Assembly: GCF_004310335.1 (NCBI RefSeq)
Contig: NZ_SIRS01000001.1
Span: 372,001 to 436,000, forward strand
Reading direction: 5' to 3'
Length of the DNA: 64,000 nt
Source of the DNA: Hyunsoonleella pacifica
GTDB taxonomy: Bacteria; Bacteroidota; Bacteroidia; Flavobacteriales; Flavobacteriaceae
Both the position numbers and the translations under genes were made by a program. Every line of letters starts with the position of its first letter. Position 1 is the first letter of the stretch. Below are positions 26,630 to 34,150 of the stretch, piece after piece. A model generated the notes under the pieces. It was not told the origin of the DNA. It was given only the letters and a program-made list of their open reading frames with translations, and searched no databases.

Positions 26630-27499
26630 ATGAAGAAAATTACTTTAAAAATTAGTGCATTTTTATTATTTGCTATGTTAGCGCTTCAAGTACACGCTCA
26701 ACCATGTCCTGAACTATGGAATGAGGCAGGTTCTTATAAGATTGCAGTATGTACTGATGGTGCTGATGCGTCAACCGAGCTTTATATGACCGTTAATGGC
26801 ACAACTGGTGACTTAGAATGGGCAGCGTTGTTACCGGGAGATGATCCAACACAAGTTTGGACAGTAAAAGATCATAGAGAGCCAGCTTCTAGTGGGTATG
26901 TCGAAATTTGGGCAACGGTTCCTGGTGTTGGAGATTTTACCATTGCTGTAGATCCATCAACTTTAGATGGATCTGGATCAGATACTGAAATCAAGCTTAC
27001 TCTTGTGCCTGGTCAGCCTGTAGGAGATAACACTGATCCGAACTATGGTTGGGACCAGTTTCAAAGAAGAAAATCGACAGGTTGGACCGGTTCTGGAAAC
27101 AATGCATTGTTTGCTAAACCTTCAAATTCACCTGGACAACAAGGAAACTTAAGATATAGAGACGCTCCATCTGCAGCAGGTGACCCAGTACTGTTTCAAA
27201 GTGGGGGGGCAATTAGCGCACTTCGATTCATTCTCGTATCTCCATTGAGCAACGAAGAATTTGATACAAGCTCAATCTTTATATCTAATCCAGTTAACAA
27301 CGAAATCAATATTAAAGGGCTTACTTCAAATGTTAAAGAAGTAATTGTGTACTCACTACTTGGACAAAAAGTATTGACTAAAGAAGTAAATACTCAATCA
27401 TCTCTTAGTTTAGATGCGAGTGCTTTAACAAGCGGTATGTATCTTGTAGAAATGAAAGGAGATAAAGGTTCATTTACTAAAAAGATTGTAAAGCAATAA
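26630..27499 (+). CDS. Small T9SS-secreted protein, candidate ulvan-binding module
   Basis: A 289-residue protein with a signal peptide ending QVHAQ, a ~190-residue Trp/Gly-rich domain (QVWTVKDHREPASSGYVEIW, LTLVPGQPVGDNTDPNYGWD, GNNALFAKPSN) and a 75-residue T9SS sorting domain (SIFISNPVNNEINIKGL to GSFTKKIVKQ). I find no catalytic signature and do not recognise the family. Its own operator/promoter, its terminator and its place just before the extracellular PL24-type lyase suggest abundant, co-induced secretion. A stand-alone carbohydrate-binding protein or a binding module separated from a lyase is plausible. A small lyase such as PL28 is possible but not supported by any residue I can point to. 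Confidence 0.6.
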   Translation: MKKITLKISAFLLFAMLALQVHAQPCPELWNEAGSYKIAVCTDGADASTELYMTVNGTTGDLEWAALLPGDDPTQVWTVKDHREPASSGYVEIWATVPGVGDFTIAVDPSTLDGSGSDTEIKLTLVPGQPVGDNTDPNYGWDQFQRRKSTGWTGSGNNALFAKPSNSPGQQGNLRYRDAPSAAGDPVLFQSGGAISALRFILVSPLSNEEFDTSSIFISNPVNNEINIKGLTSNVKEVIVYSLLGQKVLTKEVNTQSSLSLDASALTSGMYLVEMKGDKGSFTKKIVKQ

Positions 27500-27531
27500 T
27501 ATACAATACTTTTTTTAAATATTTTTTATTT

Positions 27532-27569
27532 AAAACATCCTATCTTTAATAAAGATAGGATGTTTTTTT
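27532..27569 (+). terminator. Rho-independent terminator, 16-bp perfect stem
   Basis: AAAACATCCTATCTTT (27532-27547) pairs perfectly with 27551-27566 across a 3-base loop and runs into a T tract. It ends the small T9SS protein unit. Confidence 0.92.
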
Positions 27570-27622
27570 ATCACTATTTACAAATGATTTTTCTAAACTA
27601 GAAACTAAAAAGTTATCATATT

Positions 27623-27937
27623 ATGAAAAGATTAGCTTTTAAAATGACATTAAATAAAGGTCAAAAAGAAGCCTATAAGAAGCGCCATGACGAATTATGG
27701 CCAGAGCTAAAGCAATTATTAAAAGATAATGGAGTAAGCGAATATTCCATTTTTTTAGATGAAGAAACCAGTACTTTATTTGCGTTTCAAAAAGTGAATG
27801 GTGAAGGAGGATCTCAAGACTTGGCTGATAATCCAATTGTGAAGAAATGGTGGGATTTTATGGCAGATATTATGAAGGTTAATCCAGATAACTCACCGGT
27901 TTCAACCCCATTAGAGGAAATATTTTTTCTAGAATAA
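27623..27937 (+). CDS. rhaM: L-rhamnose mutarotase
   Basis: A 104-residue cytosolic protein matching the family in length and motifs: KKRHDELWPELKQLLKDNG near residue 22, YSIFLDEETSTLFAF near residue 47, and the C-terminal KKWWDFMADIM. RhaM interconverts the alpha and beta anomers of L-rhamnose so that rhamnose isomerase can use it. Its presence among rhamnosidases shows that free rhamnose is an end product of this locus. It lies after a strong terminator and before the PL24 promoter, so it is transcribed alone; no ACAGGAY repeat or clear -7 box was found in the 53 bp before it. No rhamnose isomerase, kinase or aldolase genes are in the window. Confidence 0.93.
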   Translation: MKRLAFKMTLNKGQKEAYKKRHDELWPELKQLLKDNGVSEYSIFLDEETSTLFAFQKVNGEGGSQDLADNPIVKKWWDFMADIMKVNPDNSPVSTPLEEIFFLE

Positions 27938-27969
27938 TTACTTGTAAAAAGACAATTCTTAAAACGTCG

Positions 27970-28014
27970 TCAGCATACTACAGGATGCTTTTTTACTGAA
28001 ATTATATAAATTTG
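27970..28014 (+). promoter_or_regulatory. Candidate HTCS operator and perfect -7 box of the PL24-type lyase gene
   Basis: TCAGCATACT (27970) and ACAGGATGCT (27980) are in 10-bp register. TAAATTTG (28007-28014), a perfect TAnnTTTG, begins 27 bp after the second half-site. The TTG at 28012 lies inside this -7 box, so translation must start at ATG 28057. Confidence 0.6.
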
Positions 28015-28056
28015 TATATAGAAACACCTCTAAATAAGGTACTAAAAAGAAAAGCT

Positions 28057-30243
28057 ATGAAAAAAAAATACTCTCGAAAAAGGAGTTTATATAACTATGT
28101 ATTAATAGTTTTAGTGTTAACGTTTTCAGTTACTTTAAACGCTCAAGTTGTTTTAGAAACCGAAGTCAAGATTACAGATTTAGGTTTACATTTTAATGGT
28201 AGTAAGGTTGCAAATGGTACTTCAAATACTGGAGATGATGCAGCTTATGATTTTTTCTTTGGACGTAATATATCGGCACACGGTGATGCCATAAAAACCT
28301 ATGGTAATTATGTTTTTATGACTTGGTATCGTGGAGGTAAAGCAGACCGTCATGTTATGCTTACCCGTTACAATACAGTAACCGGTACAATGGCAACTAT
28401 AGAGTTTCCTCATAGGCATACAGGTTATCTAAATCAATACTGGATAGGAGAATCTCATAATACCATAGCTGTCGGTATAAGTCCTTTAGACGGAACAATT
28501 CATTTGTTGTACGATATGCATGCTTACAGTGCTTCAAGACCATCTAATGGAAGTCTAGCTAATGATTATTTTAGATATTCATATTCAGTTAAAGATGCAG
28601 CTTCGTTACCAGATGCTGATTTTACTTTGGATAAGTTTGTTCCAAATGGAACAGGAGGATATAAACATTTAAGAATGCCGGGAACTGCTGCTCAATCAGA
28701 ATTCGTATCATTAACCTACCCAAGATTCTTCCAAAATGATGGTGGAGAGATTTTTATGCTTATGCGTGAAGGTGGAAATAACAATGGTATGTATAAGTTT
28801 GTAAAATATGATGCCAATACAGGTGAGTGGGGTAACTTCATAGATTTTAATAGATTAAATGCAAGAAGTCAACCAGGGATTGATTATAATTGGGGACTTT
28901 ACGGTGATATGAAATACGTAAACGGTAAGTTTCGTATTGGTTTTCAACGTAGGTCTCAAAATAATGATGATAAATATCTTTACCAAAACGGAGTATATTA
29001 TGCCTATTCAGATGATCAAACGGCTGCCACGGGTTGGAAGAATTATAAAGGAGAATCTTTTAGTCTTCCATTATGGGATGCTGATTTTATAAAAGTCATG
29101 GAACCTGGAGATTACGTGGAGACAACAAATCCAAATAGAGTACATATTGTTGGTGGATTTGATTGGACGGTAACCGCCAATGGTGATGTACACATTAAGA
29201 GTCAGGTACGAGATTTAGATAGTAACGTAACTAAAAGCTTACACACCTACAAACCGGCAGGTGCTACAGAGTTTATAACTACAGAAAAATCTATAGCAGG
29301 TTCGTTTTACACATCAGGGGCTAATGTTTATGTAGTAGGCTTAAATAACGGTCGAGTTGTTGTAGACAAAGCTGAAGGTGGAACTGATAATTTTGAGAGG
29401 GTTTATGAGGCTACCAGTGGTAGACAGTATGATCACGGCGTTGTTCATATAGAAAATGGAAAAGCTTACTATTATTTGATGGAAGATAGTTCTGGTAATG
29501 CGCAGCCATTATATCTACAAGTCATAGATTTAGATATAGATCCAGTTGATCCTACGCTGCCAAATAATTTTACCATCCAAACCATTAGTGAGACATGTGT
29601 AGGTAAAAATAATGGTAAACTGGTTATTAATGCAGGGGCAGTTCATGATTATGCTACAACTATTAATGGTGTTGATTACAACTTTACTAAAGATGCCACG
29701 ATTGAAGGTTTGAGTCCAGGAACCTACGATTTTTGTATTGAAGTAGTAGGAGAAAATTATAATCATTGCTATGAAGTAGTAATTGATGGAGGAATTAATT
29801 TATCTGGTAAGATGCAAGTTGTTAAACAATCTTTAGAGGTATCTGTTGATGAGGGGGCTCCTCCTTACACGGTTTACAAAAATGGTACTCAAATTATGGA
29901 AACATATCAGTCCAAATTCTATGTGCAAGTAAACCATGGAGATAACCTAGTTGTAAAAAGTAAAGATGCGTGTCAAGGAGAAATGGTAAAAAATGTAAAT
30001 CTTCTTGAGGATATTAAGGCTTATCCAAACCCTTCTGATGGTGTATTTGAGATTTTTATGCCAAATAATTTAGATGCAGTAGATGTAGAAATATATAATA
30101 TCCATTCTCAGTTAATCGATGTGAAGAAATATCAGGCAAACTCTAGGAAAATGATATTGAATATAGAAGATAAACCTAACGGTATTTATTTTGTAAAAAT
30201 AAATGTAGAAAAGCCAGTATTTATTAAGTTAATAAAAAATTAA
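28057..30243 (+). CDS. PL24-type ulvan lyase, secreted by T9SS
   Basis: A 728-residue protein from ATG 28057 with a signal peptide ending TLNAQ. The ~500-residue N-terminal part is a BNR-type beta-propeller. In mature-start numbering, His134 (GESHNT) and His155 (DMHAYS) are 21 residues apart, and Tyr221 (LTYPRF) and Arg237 (LMREGG) are 16 apart. As I recall, these are the same spacings as His146/His167 and Tyr243/Arg259 of the PL24 ulvan lyase LOR_107. Ulvan lyases cleave the rhamnose-3-sulfate to uronate bond by beta-elimination. A ~130-residue linker/binding region follows, then a T9SS sorting domain (IKAYPNPSDGVFEIFM to VFIKLIKN), so this is the likely first, extracellular enzyme of the pathway. 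The next lipoprotein gene begins 1 bp after its stop. Confidence 0.85.
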   Translation: MKKKYSRKRSLYNYVLIVLVLTFSVTLNAQVVLETEVKITDLGLHFNGSKVANGTSNTGDDAAYDFFFGRNISAHGDAIKTYGNYVFMTWYRGGKADRHVMLTRYNTVTGTMATIEFPHRHTGYLNQYWIGESHNTIAVGISPLDGTIHLLYDMHAYSASRPSNGSLANDYFRYSYSVKDAASLPDADFTLDKFVPNGTGGYKHLRMPGTAAQSEFVSLTYPRFFQNDGGEIFMLMREGGNNNGMYKFVKYDANTGEWGNFIDFNRLNARSQPGIDYNWGLYGDMKYVNGKFRIGFQRRSQNNDDKYLYQNGVYYAYSDDQTAATGWKNYKGESFSLPLWDADFIKVMEPGDYVETTNPNRVHIVGGFDWTVTANGDVHIKSQVRDLDSNVTKSLHTYKPAGATEFITTEKSIAGSFYTSGANVYVVGLNNGRVVVDKAEGGTDNFERVYEATSGRQYDHGVVHIENGKAYYYLMEDSSGNAQPLYLQVIDLDIDPVDPTLPNNFTIQTISETCVGKNNGKLVINAGAVHDYATTINGVDYNFTKDATIEGLSPGTYDFCIEVVGENYNHCYEVVIDGGINLSGKMQVVKQSLEVSVDEGAPPYTVYKNGTQIMETYQSKFYVQVNHGDNLVVKSKDACQGEMVKNVNLLEDIKAYPNPSDGVFEIFMPNNLDAVDVEIYNIHSQLIDVKKYQANSRKMILNIEDKPNGIYFVKINVEKPVFIKLIKN

Positions 30244-30244
30244 A

Positions 30245-30946
30245 ATGAAAAAGTCATATATATATTTAGTAGCTCTCGCAAGTATTATCTTGTCATGCAG
30301 TAGTGGTGGGGATGATAGTACACCAGAACCAGATCCAGTAAACACAGCACCTACTGTTCCTGTTCAGGTTTATCCATTAAGCAATACGTTGTGTATTGAT
30401 AATAACGTAATTTTTGAATGGAATGCTTCTACAGATAACGAAGGAAATACGATAACTTATAGAGTTGAAGTATCTGAACAAAGTGACTTCTCTTCGTTAG
30501 CATATGATGTTTCAAGTTCGTCAACGTCTAGAATTATTAGCTTAGAGAAAGGAAAATCGTATTATTGGCGGTTAAAATCCAGAGATAGTAAGGGAGAGGA
30601 AAGTGCCTATTCTTCTGTTAGTCAATTTTTGGTTGAAGGTGATGGTGTTTCTAACCATTTACCATTTGCACCTAGCCTTGTTGAACCTGCATTAAACTCT
30701 GAAATAGACGCTACTAGTACAACACTAAGTTGGACAGCTAGTGATGTGGATAACGATAGTTTAACTTACGATGTATATTTAGATACAGATAGCAATCCAA
30801 CAACAAAAGTTTCAGAAAATCAATCAGAAACAACATATAATGCTACTAGTTTAACAGCAGCTTCAACTTACTATTTTAAAATAGTTGTAAAAGATGGAAA
30901 TGGAGGAACTACTATAGGTCAAATTTGGAGTTTTACTACCAGATAA
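30245..30946 (+). CDS. Lipoprotein with two fibronectin type III-like domains (candidate surface glycan-binding protein)
   Basis: A 233-residue lipoprotein (signal ending IILSC, followed by acidic SSGGDDSTPEPD). Two ~95-residue FN3-like domains follow, recognised by VIFEWNASTDNEGNTITYRV / KSYYWRLKSRDSKGE and TLSWTASDVDNDSLTYDVYL / STYYFKIVVKDGNGG. No catalytic site is visible. It is translationally adjacent to the extracellular PL24-type lyase (stop at 30243, ATG at 30245). Such proteins often display or assist surface glycan capture in polysaccharide loci, so I infer a surface glycan-binding or scaffolding role. A terminator lies ~115 bp downstream. Confidence 0.75.
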   Translation: MKKSYIYLVALASIILSCSSGGDDSTPEPDPVNTAPTVPVQVYPLSNTLCIDNNVIFEWNASTDNEGNTITYRVEVSEQSDFSSLAYDVSSSSTSRIISLEKGKSYYWRLKSRDSKGEESAYSSVSQFLVEGDGVSNHLPFAPSLVEPALNSEIDATSTTLSWTASDVDNDSLTYDVYLDTDSNPTTKVSENQSETTYNATSLTAASTYYFKIVVKDGNGGTTIGQIWSFTTR

Positions 30947-31062
30947 TTATTATATATCAAAAGAAACTTGTTATGTTGAAAGTAATAAATCAAGCTAATA
31001 ATAGATAATTATTTTTTAATTGATTCTTATTTAGAATCCACAACATAATAGATATAAAAATA

Positions 31063-31096
31063 AAAAAACCAGAAAGTTTAACTTTCTGGTTTTTTG
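31063..31096 (+). terminator. Rho-independent terminator after the PL24/FN3 unit
   Basis: AAAAAACCAGAAAG and CTTTCTGGTTTTTT form a perfect stem around a short TTTAA loop, flanked by A and T tracts. It could act in both directions. Confidence 0.88.
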
Positions 31097-31267
31097 TTAG
31101 CATGTTTTTAACATAACTAAAAGCCTGAATGCATGATAAAAGGATGAAATAAGAATAAGGTTTTAATCAAGTTCCAGGCATGGAGTACTGCTGTTACTAA
31201 TATCTTTTCCAGAAAATGCCACAGAAATTTCTTGTTCTATTGAAGTAAGTTAAAAAAACTTATAAAA

Positions 31268-31314
31268 TCGAGATACAGCAGGATACTTTTGTTTGAAAAA
31301 TTGAAGTAATTGCA
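31268..31314 (+). promoter_or_regulatory. Weak candidate HTCS operator and -7-like box of the GH78 operon
   Basis: GCAGGATACT (31278) matches the half-site core; the upstream 10-bp register (TCGAGATACA, 31268) matches only partly. TAATTGCA begins at 31307, 29 bp downstream, and is a poor -7 match. This is the weakest of the six sites. Confidence 0.35.
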
Positions 31315-31357
31315 TAATTACAAATTAACCAAACTATCTTAAATAAATTACTACTAC

Positions 31358-34147
31358 ATGATACAAAAATCTATTCTTTTTAATTTTTGCGTTGTTGTTT
31401 TTCTAGTTACAATTCTATCTTGTGCTCAAGAAATAGTAGAAAAACCACAGGAACTTACACTTTCCGAAGGCTTTAAAAATCCAACAGGATTTTATAATGC
31501 AAAACCAACGTTTTCATGGAAACTACCTGTTTCAGAACAAATTAAATCGCAATCTGCTTATCAAATAGTTGTAGCATCATCAAAAGAACTATTACCAGAT
31601 AATGCTGATTTATGGGATTCTAAAAAGCAAAAAAGTACGCAATCTACTTTTGTAAAGTATCAAGGAAAAGCATTAAAATCAAGACAAAAAGTATATTGGC
31701 AAGTAAGGTATTGGAACCAAGATGAAAAGGCTTCAGATTGGAGCGAAACCAATTATTTTGAGTTGGGACTATTAAATAATTCCGATTGGCAAGCCCAATG
31801 GACAGGATTAGATACTGCAAAAGATAGCATTAAAGGCGTTCGTAAATTTTTAATGCACAGGCCACAATATTTAAGAAAAGGTTTTGAGTTAGCTTCTGAT
31901 GTTGTTTCAGCAAGACTATATATTACAGCAAAAGGTGTTTTTGATGTGCATTTAAATGGAAAAGATGTTAGTGATGATGTTATGACTCCGGGTTGGACAC
32001 CATATAATCATCGTATAGAAACATTGACTTATGATGTTACTGAACTTTTACAAGCAGGTAAAAACGCTTTAGCGGTTGAGTTAGCTTCAGGATGGCATTC
32101 AGGAAGAATTAGTAGAGGTAGAGCGTTATATGAAAATTTTGCATCACCAAAAATTCTATGTCAGTTAGAAGTTGTGCTGAAAGATGGATCAAAACAAACC
32201 ATTGTTTCTGATGAATCTTGGAGAGGAACAACCAACGGACCAATACGTTTAGCAAGTGTTTACGATGGCGAAGTATATGATGCAAATTTTGAAATACCAA
32301 ATTGGAACACTGCTGCTTTTGACGACTCTAACTGGAAATCGGTTGAAGTTGAGGCAATTGCTAAGGATGTTAAACTAGCTCAAAAAAGACATCATATCGT
32401 AAAAAATCAAATCGTTTTAAACGATGTAGAAATTGTTTCGGTTAAAGAAAATACATCGGTTTTTAATATGAAACAAAATATGGTAGGTGTGCCAAGAGTA
32501 AAAGTACCCATGAAAAAAGGAGATACTTTAAAAATACGTTTTTCTGAAATGTTGCTGAAAGACAATACCTTTTATACTAAAAACTACCGTTCTGCAAAGT
32601 CAACAGATTATTACGTAGCAGCTAAAGATGGTGTTGTAGAATATGTTCCAAAATTTACGTTTCACGGATTTCAATTTTTAGAATTAAGTGGTTACGATAA
32701 AAATGCGAAACCAGAAGCTTCTTGGGTGCAAGGTATAGTACAACATTCCAATTTTGAGAAAAACGGAACGTTTACATCATCTCACGATAAGTTAAATCAA
32801 TTACAAAGTAATATTACTTGGGGGTTACGAGATAACTTTTTTGATGTGCCTACAGACTGTCCGCAACGTGACGAACGCTTGGGTTGGACAGGAGATGCAC
32901 AAGTAATTGCACCAACAGCATTGTTCAATTATAGTACTCACGCTTTTTGGACGGCTTGGTTGCAAAGTTTAAGAGAAAATCAGTCTGAACACAAAAATGG
33001 TTTAGTGCCTTTTATAGTGCCCGATGTACTGCAAAACAAAAACGGTGGTTCTGGTTGGGGCGATGCCTGCGTTATTGTTCCTTGGGATATTTATAACATC
33101 ACAGGAGATGTTACTGTACTCGAAGATAGTTATGAATCTGCAAAAAAATGGGTTGGATACTACCAATCTAAAGTTAGAAAAAAACCTTATATCCCGATAA
33201 TGCATTCTTTTGGAGATTGGTTGCAGCCATATCCTTCTAAAAGTTTAAAAAAGGGAAATAGAGGAGATACACCAAAAGAGTTGATTAACACCGCTTATTT
33301 TGCGCATTCCGCACATTTAATATCTAAAATTGCTGGTGTTTTAGGTAAAACAGACGATGAAAAAAAATATGCAGCTTTATACAAAGCTGTTGCCAACGCT
33401 TTTGAAAATGAATTTTTTGATGAAAACGGAAAGTTTAAACAAGAAAGACAAACGCAAACAAGTTATTTACTAGGTATATATTTAGAATTATTTCAACCAG
33501 AAACCAAACTAAAAGCACAAAATCACTTGCTTGAAGAAATTAAGAATGCCGATTATCATTTAGGAACAGGATTTTTAGGAACACCTATTCTACCAAAGGT
33601 TTTAGATGATATGGGAGAAATCGATTTGATGTATAAAATTTTGTTTAAAGAAACCTATCCATCTTGGTTTTATTCTATAAACCAAGGGGCAACCACTATG
33701 TGGGAACGTTGGAACAGCTTTAGTAAAGAAGGTGGTTACAATTCACAAAGTATGAATAGTCTAAATCATTATGCATACGGAGCTATTGGGCAATGGATGT
33801 ACGAGCGTATCGCAGGTTTAGCATCGTTAGCACCAGGATATCAGAAAATTAGAATTGCACCTTTACCAAATACCGAGTTTTTAACGTCAGCTTCAGCAAG
33901 TGTAAAAACACCTTATGGAAAAGCGTCATCATCTTGGAAAATTGAGAATGATTCTTTTAAACTTGATGTTGTTATTCCACCTGGCACATCTGCAGAAGTG
34001 CATATTCCTTATGGAAATAAAGATAATTTATTAGAAAATGGAAGTATTTTTACAGAGAATTCAAATTTAAAATTAATGAGTTCTGATGATAATTCAGTAA
34101 TAATTTTAGCAGAACCAGGAACTTATAACTTTCAAACTAAACTTTAA
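31358..34147 (+). CDS. GH78 alpha-L-rhamnosidase lipoprotein (copy 1)
   Basis: A 929-residue lipoprotein (signal ending TILSC). Domain order follows GH78: an N-terminal FN3-like region (KPTFSWKLPVSEQIKSQSAY), a carbohydrate-binding beta-sandwich (RKGFELASDVVSARLYITAK), a second sandwich, the (alpha/alpha)6 barrel and a C-terminal beta domain. The barrel signature DCPQRDERLGWTGDAQ carries Glu506, a likely general acid. GH78 enzymes release terminal alpha-L-rhamnose by inversion. It is first in an operon with a second GH78 (3-bp gap), GH43 and two sulfatases. In ulvan loci such enzymes act on oligomers after lyase and sulfatase action. It is strongly paralogous to the next gene. Confidence 0.93.
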   Translation: MIQKSILFNFCVVVFLVTILSCAQEIVEKPQELTLSEGFKNPTGFYNAKPTFSWKLPVSEQIKSQSAYQIVVASSKELLPDNADLWDSKKQKSTQSTFVKYQGKALKSRQKVYWQVRYWNQDEKASDWSETNYFELGLLNNSDWQAQWTGLDTAKDSIKGVRKFLMHRPQYLRKGFELASDVVSARLYITAKGVFDVHLNGKDVSDDVMTPGWTPYNHRIETLTYDVTELLQAGKNALAVELASGWHSGRISRGRALYENFASPKILCQLEVVLKDGSKQTIVSDESWRGTTNGPIRLASVYDGEVYDANFEIPNWNTAAFDDSNWKSVEVEAIAKDVKLAQKRHHIVKNQIVLNDVEIVSVKENTSVFNMKQNMVGVPRVKVPMKKGDTLKIRFSEMLLKDNTFYTKNYRSAKSTDYYVAAKDGVVEYVPKFTFHGFQFLELSGYDKNAKPEASWVQGIVQHSNFEKNGTFTSSHDKLNQLQSNITWGLRDNFFDVPTDCPQRDERLGWTGDAQVIAPTALFNYSTHAFWTAWLQSLRENQSEHKNGLVPFIVPDVLQNKNGGSGWGDACVIVPWDIYNITGDVTVLEDSYESAKKWVGYYQSKVRKKPYIPIMHSFGDWLQPYPSKSLKKGNRGDTPKELINTAYFAHSAHLISKIAGVLGKTDDEKKYAALYKAVANAFENEFFDENGKFKQERQTQTSYLLGIYLELFQPETKLKAQNHLLEEIKNADYHLGTGFLGTPILPKVLDDMGEIDLMYKILFKETYPSWFYSINQGATTMWERWNSFSKEGGYNSQSMNSLNHYAYGAIGQWMYERIAGLASLAPGYQKIRIAPLPNTEFLTSASASVKTPYGKASSSWKIENDSFKLDVVIPPGTSAEVHIPYGNKDNLLENGSIFTENSNLKLMSSDDNSVIILAEPGTYNFQTKL

Positions 34148-34150
34148 ATC

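Larger units (their letters stand above)
30947..31357. other. 411-bp intergenic region before the GH78 operon
   Basis: Apart from the terminator at 31063 and the operator-like sequence near 31268, I see no gene here. CCAGGCATGGAG at 31175-31186 resembles the ACAGGATGGAG half-site of the susC array and may be a distal site for the same regulator. Confidence 0.5.

Noticed and set aside
26630-27499. Assignment of the small T9SS protein as a PL28 ulvan lyase
   Set aside because: Context fits, but I could not identify PL28 catalytic residues and the domain seems short, so I left it unassigned.
28012-28056. TTG start of the PL24-type lyase
   Set aside because: The TTG lies inside a perfect -7 box, so it would not be transcribed; ATG 28057 gives a proper signal peptide.
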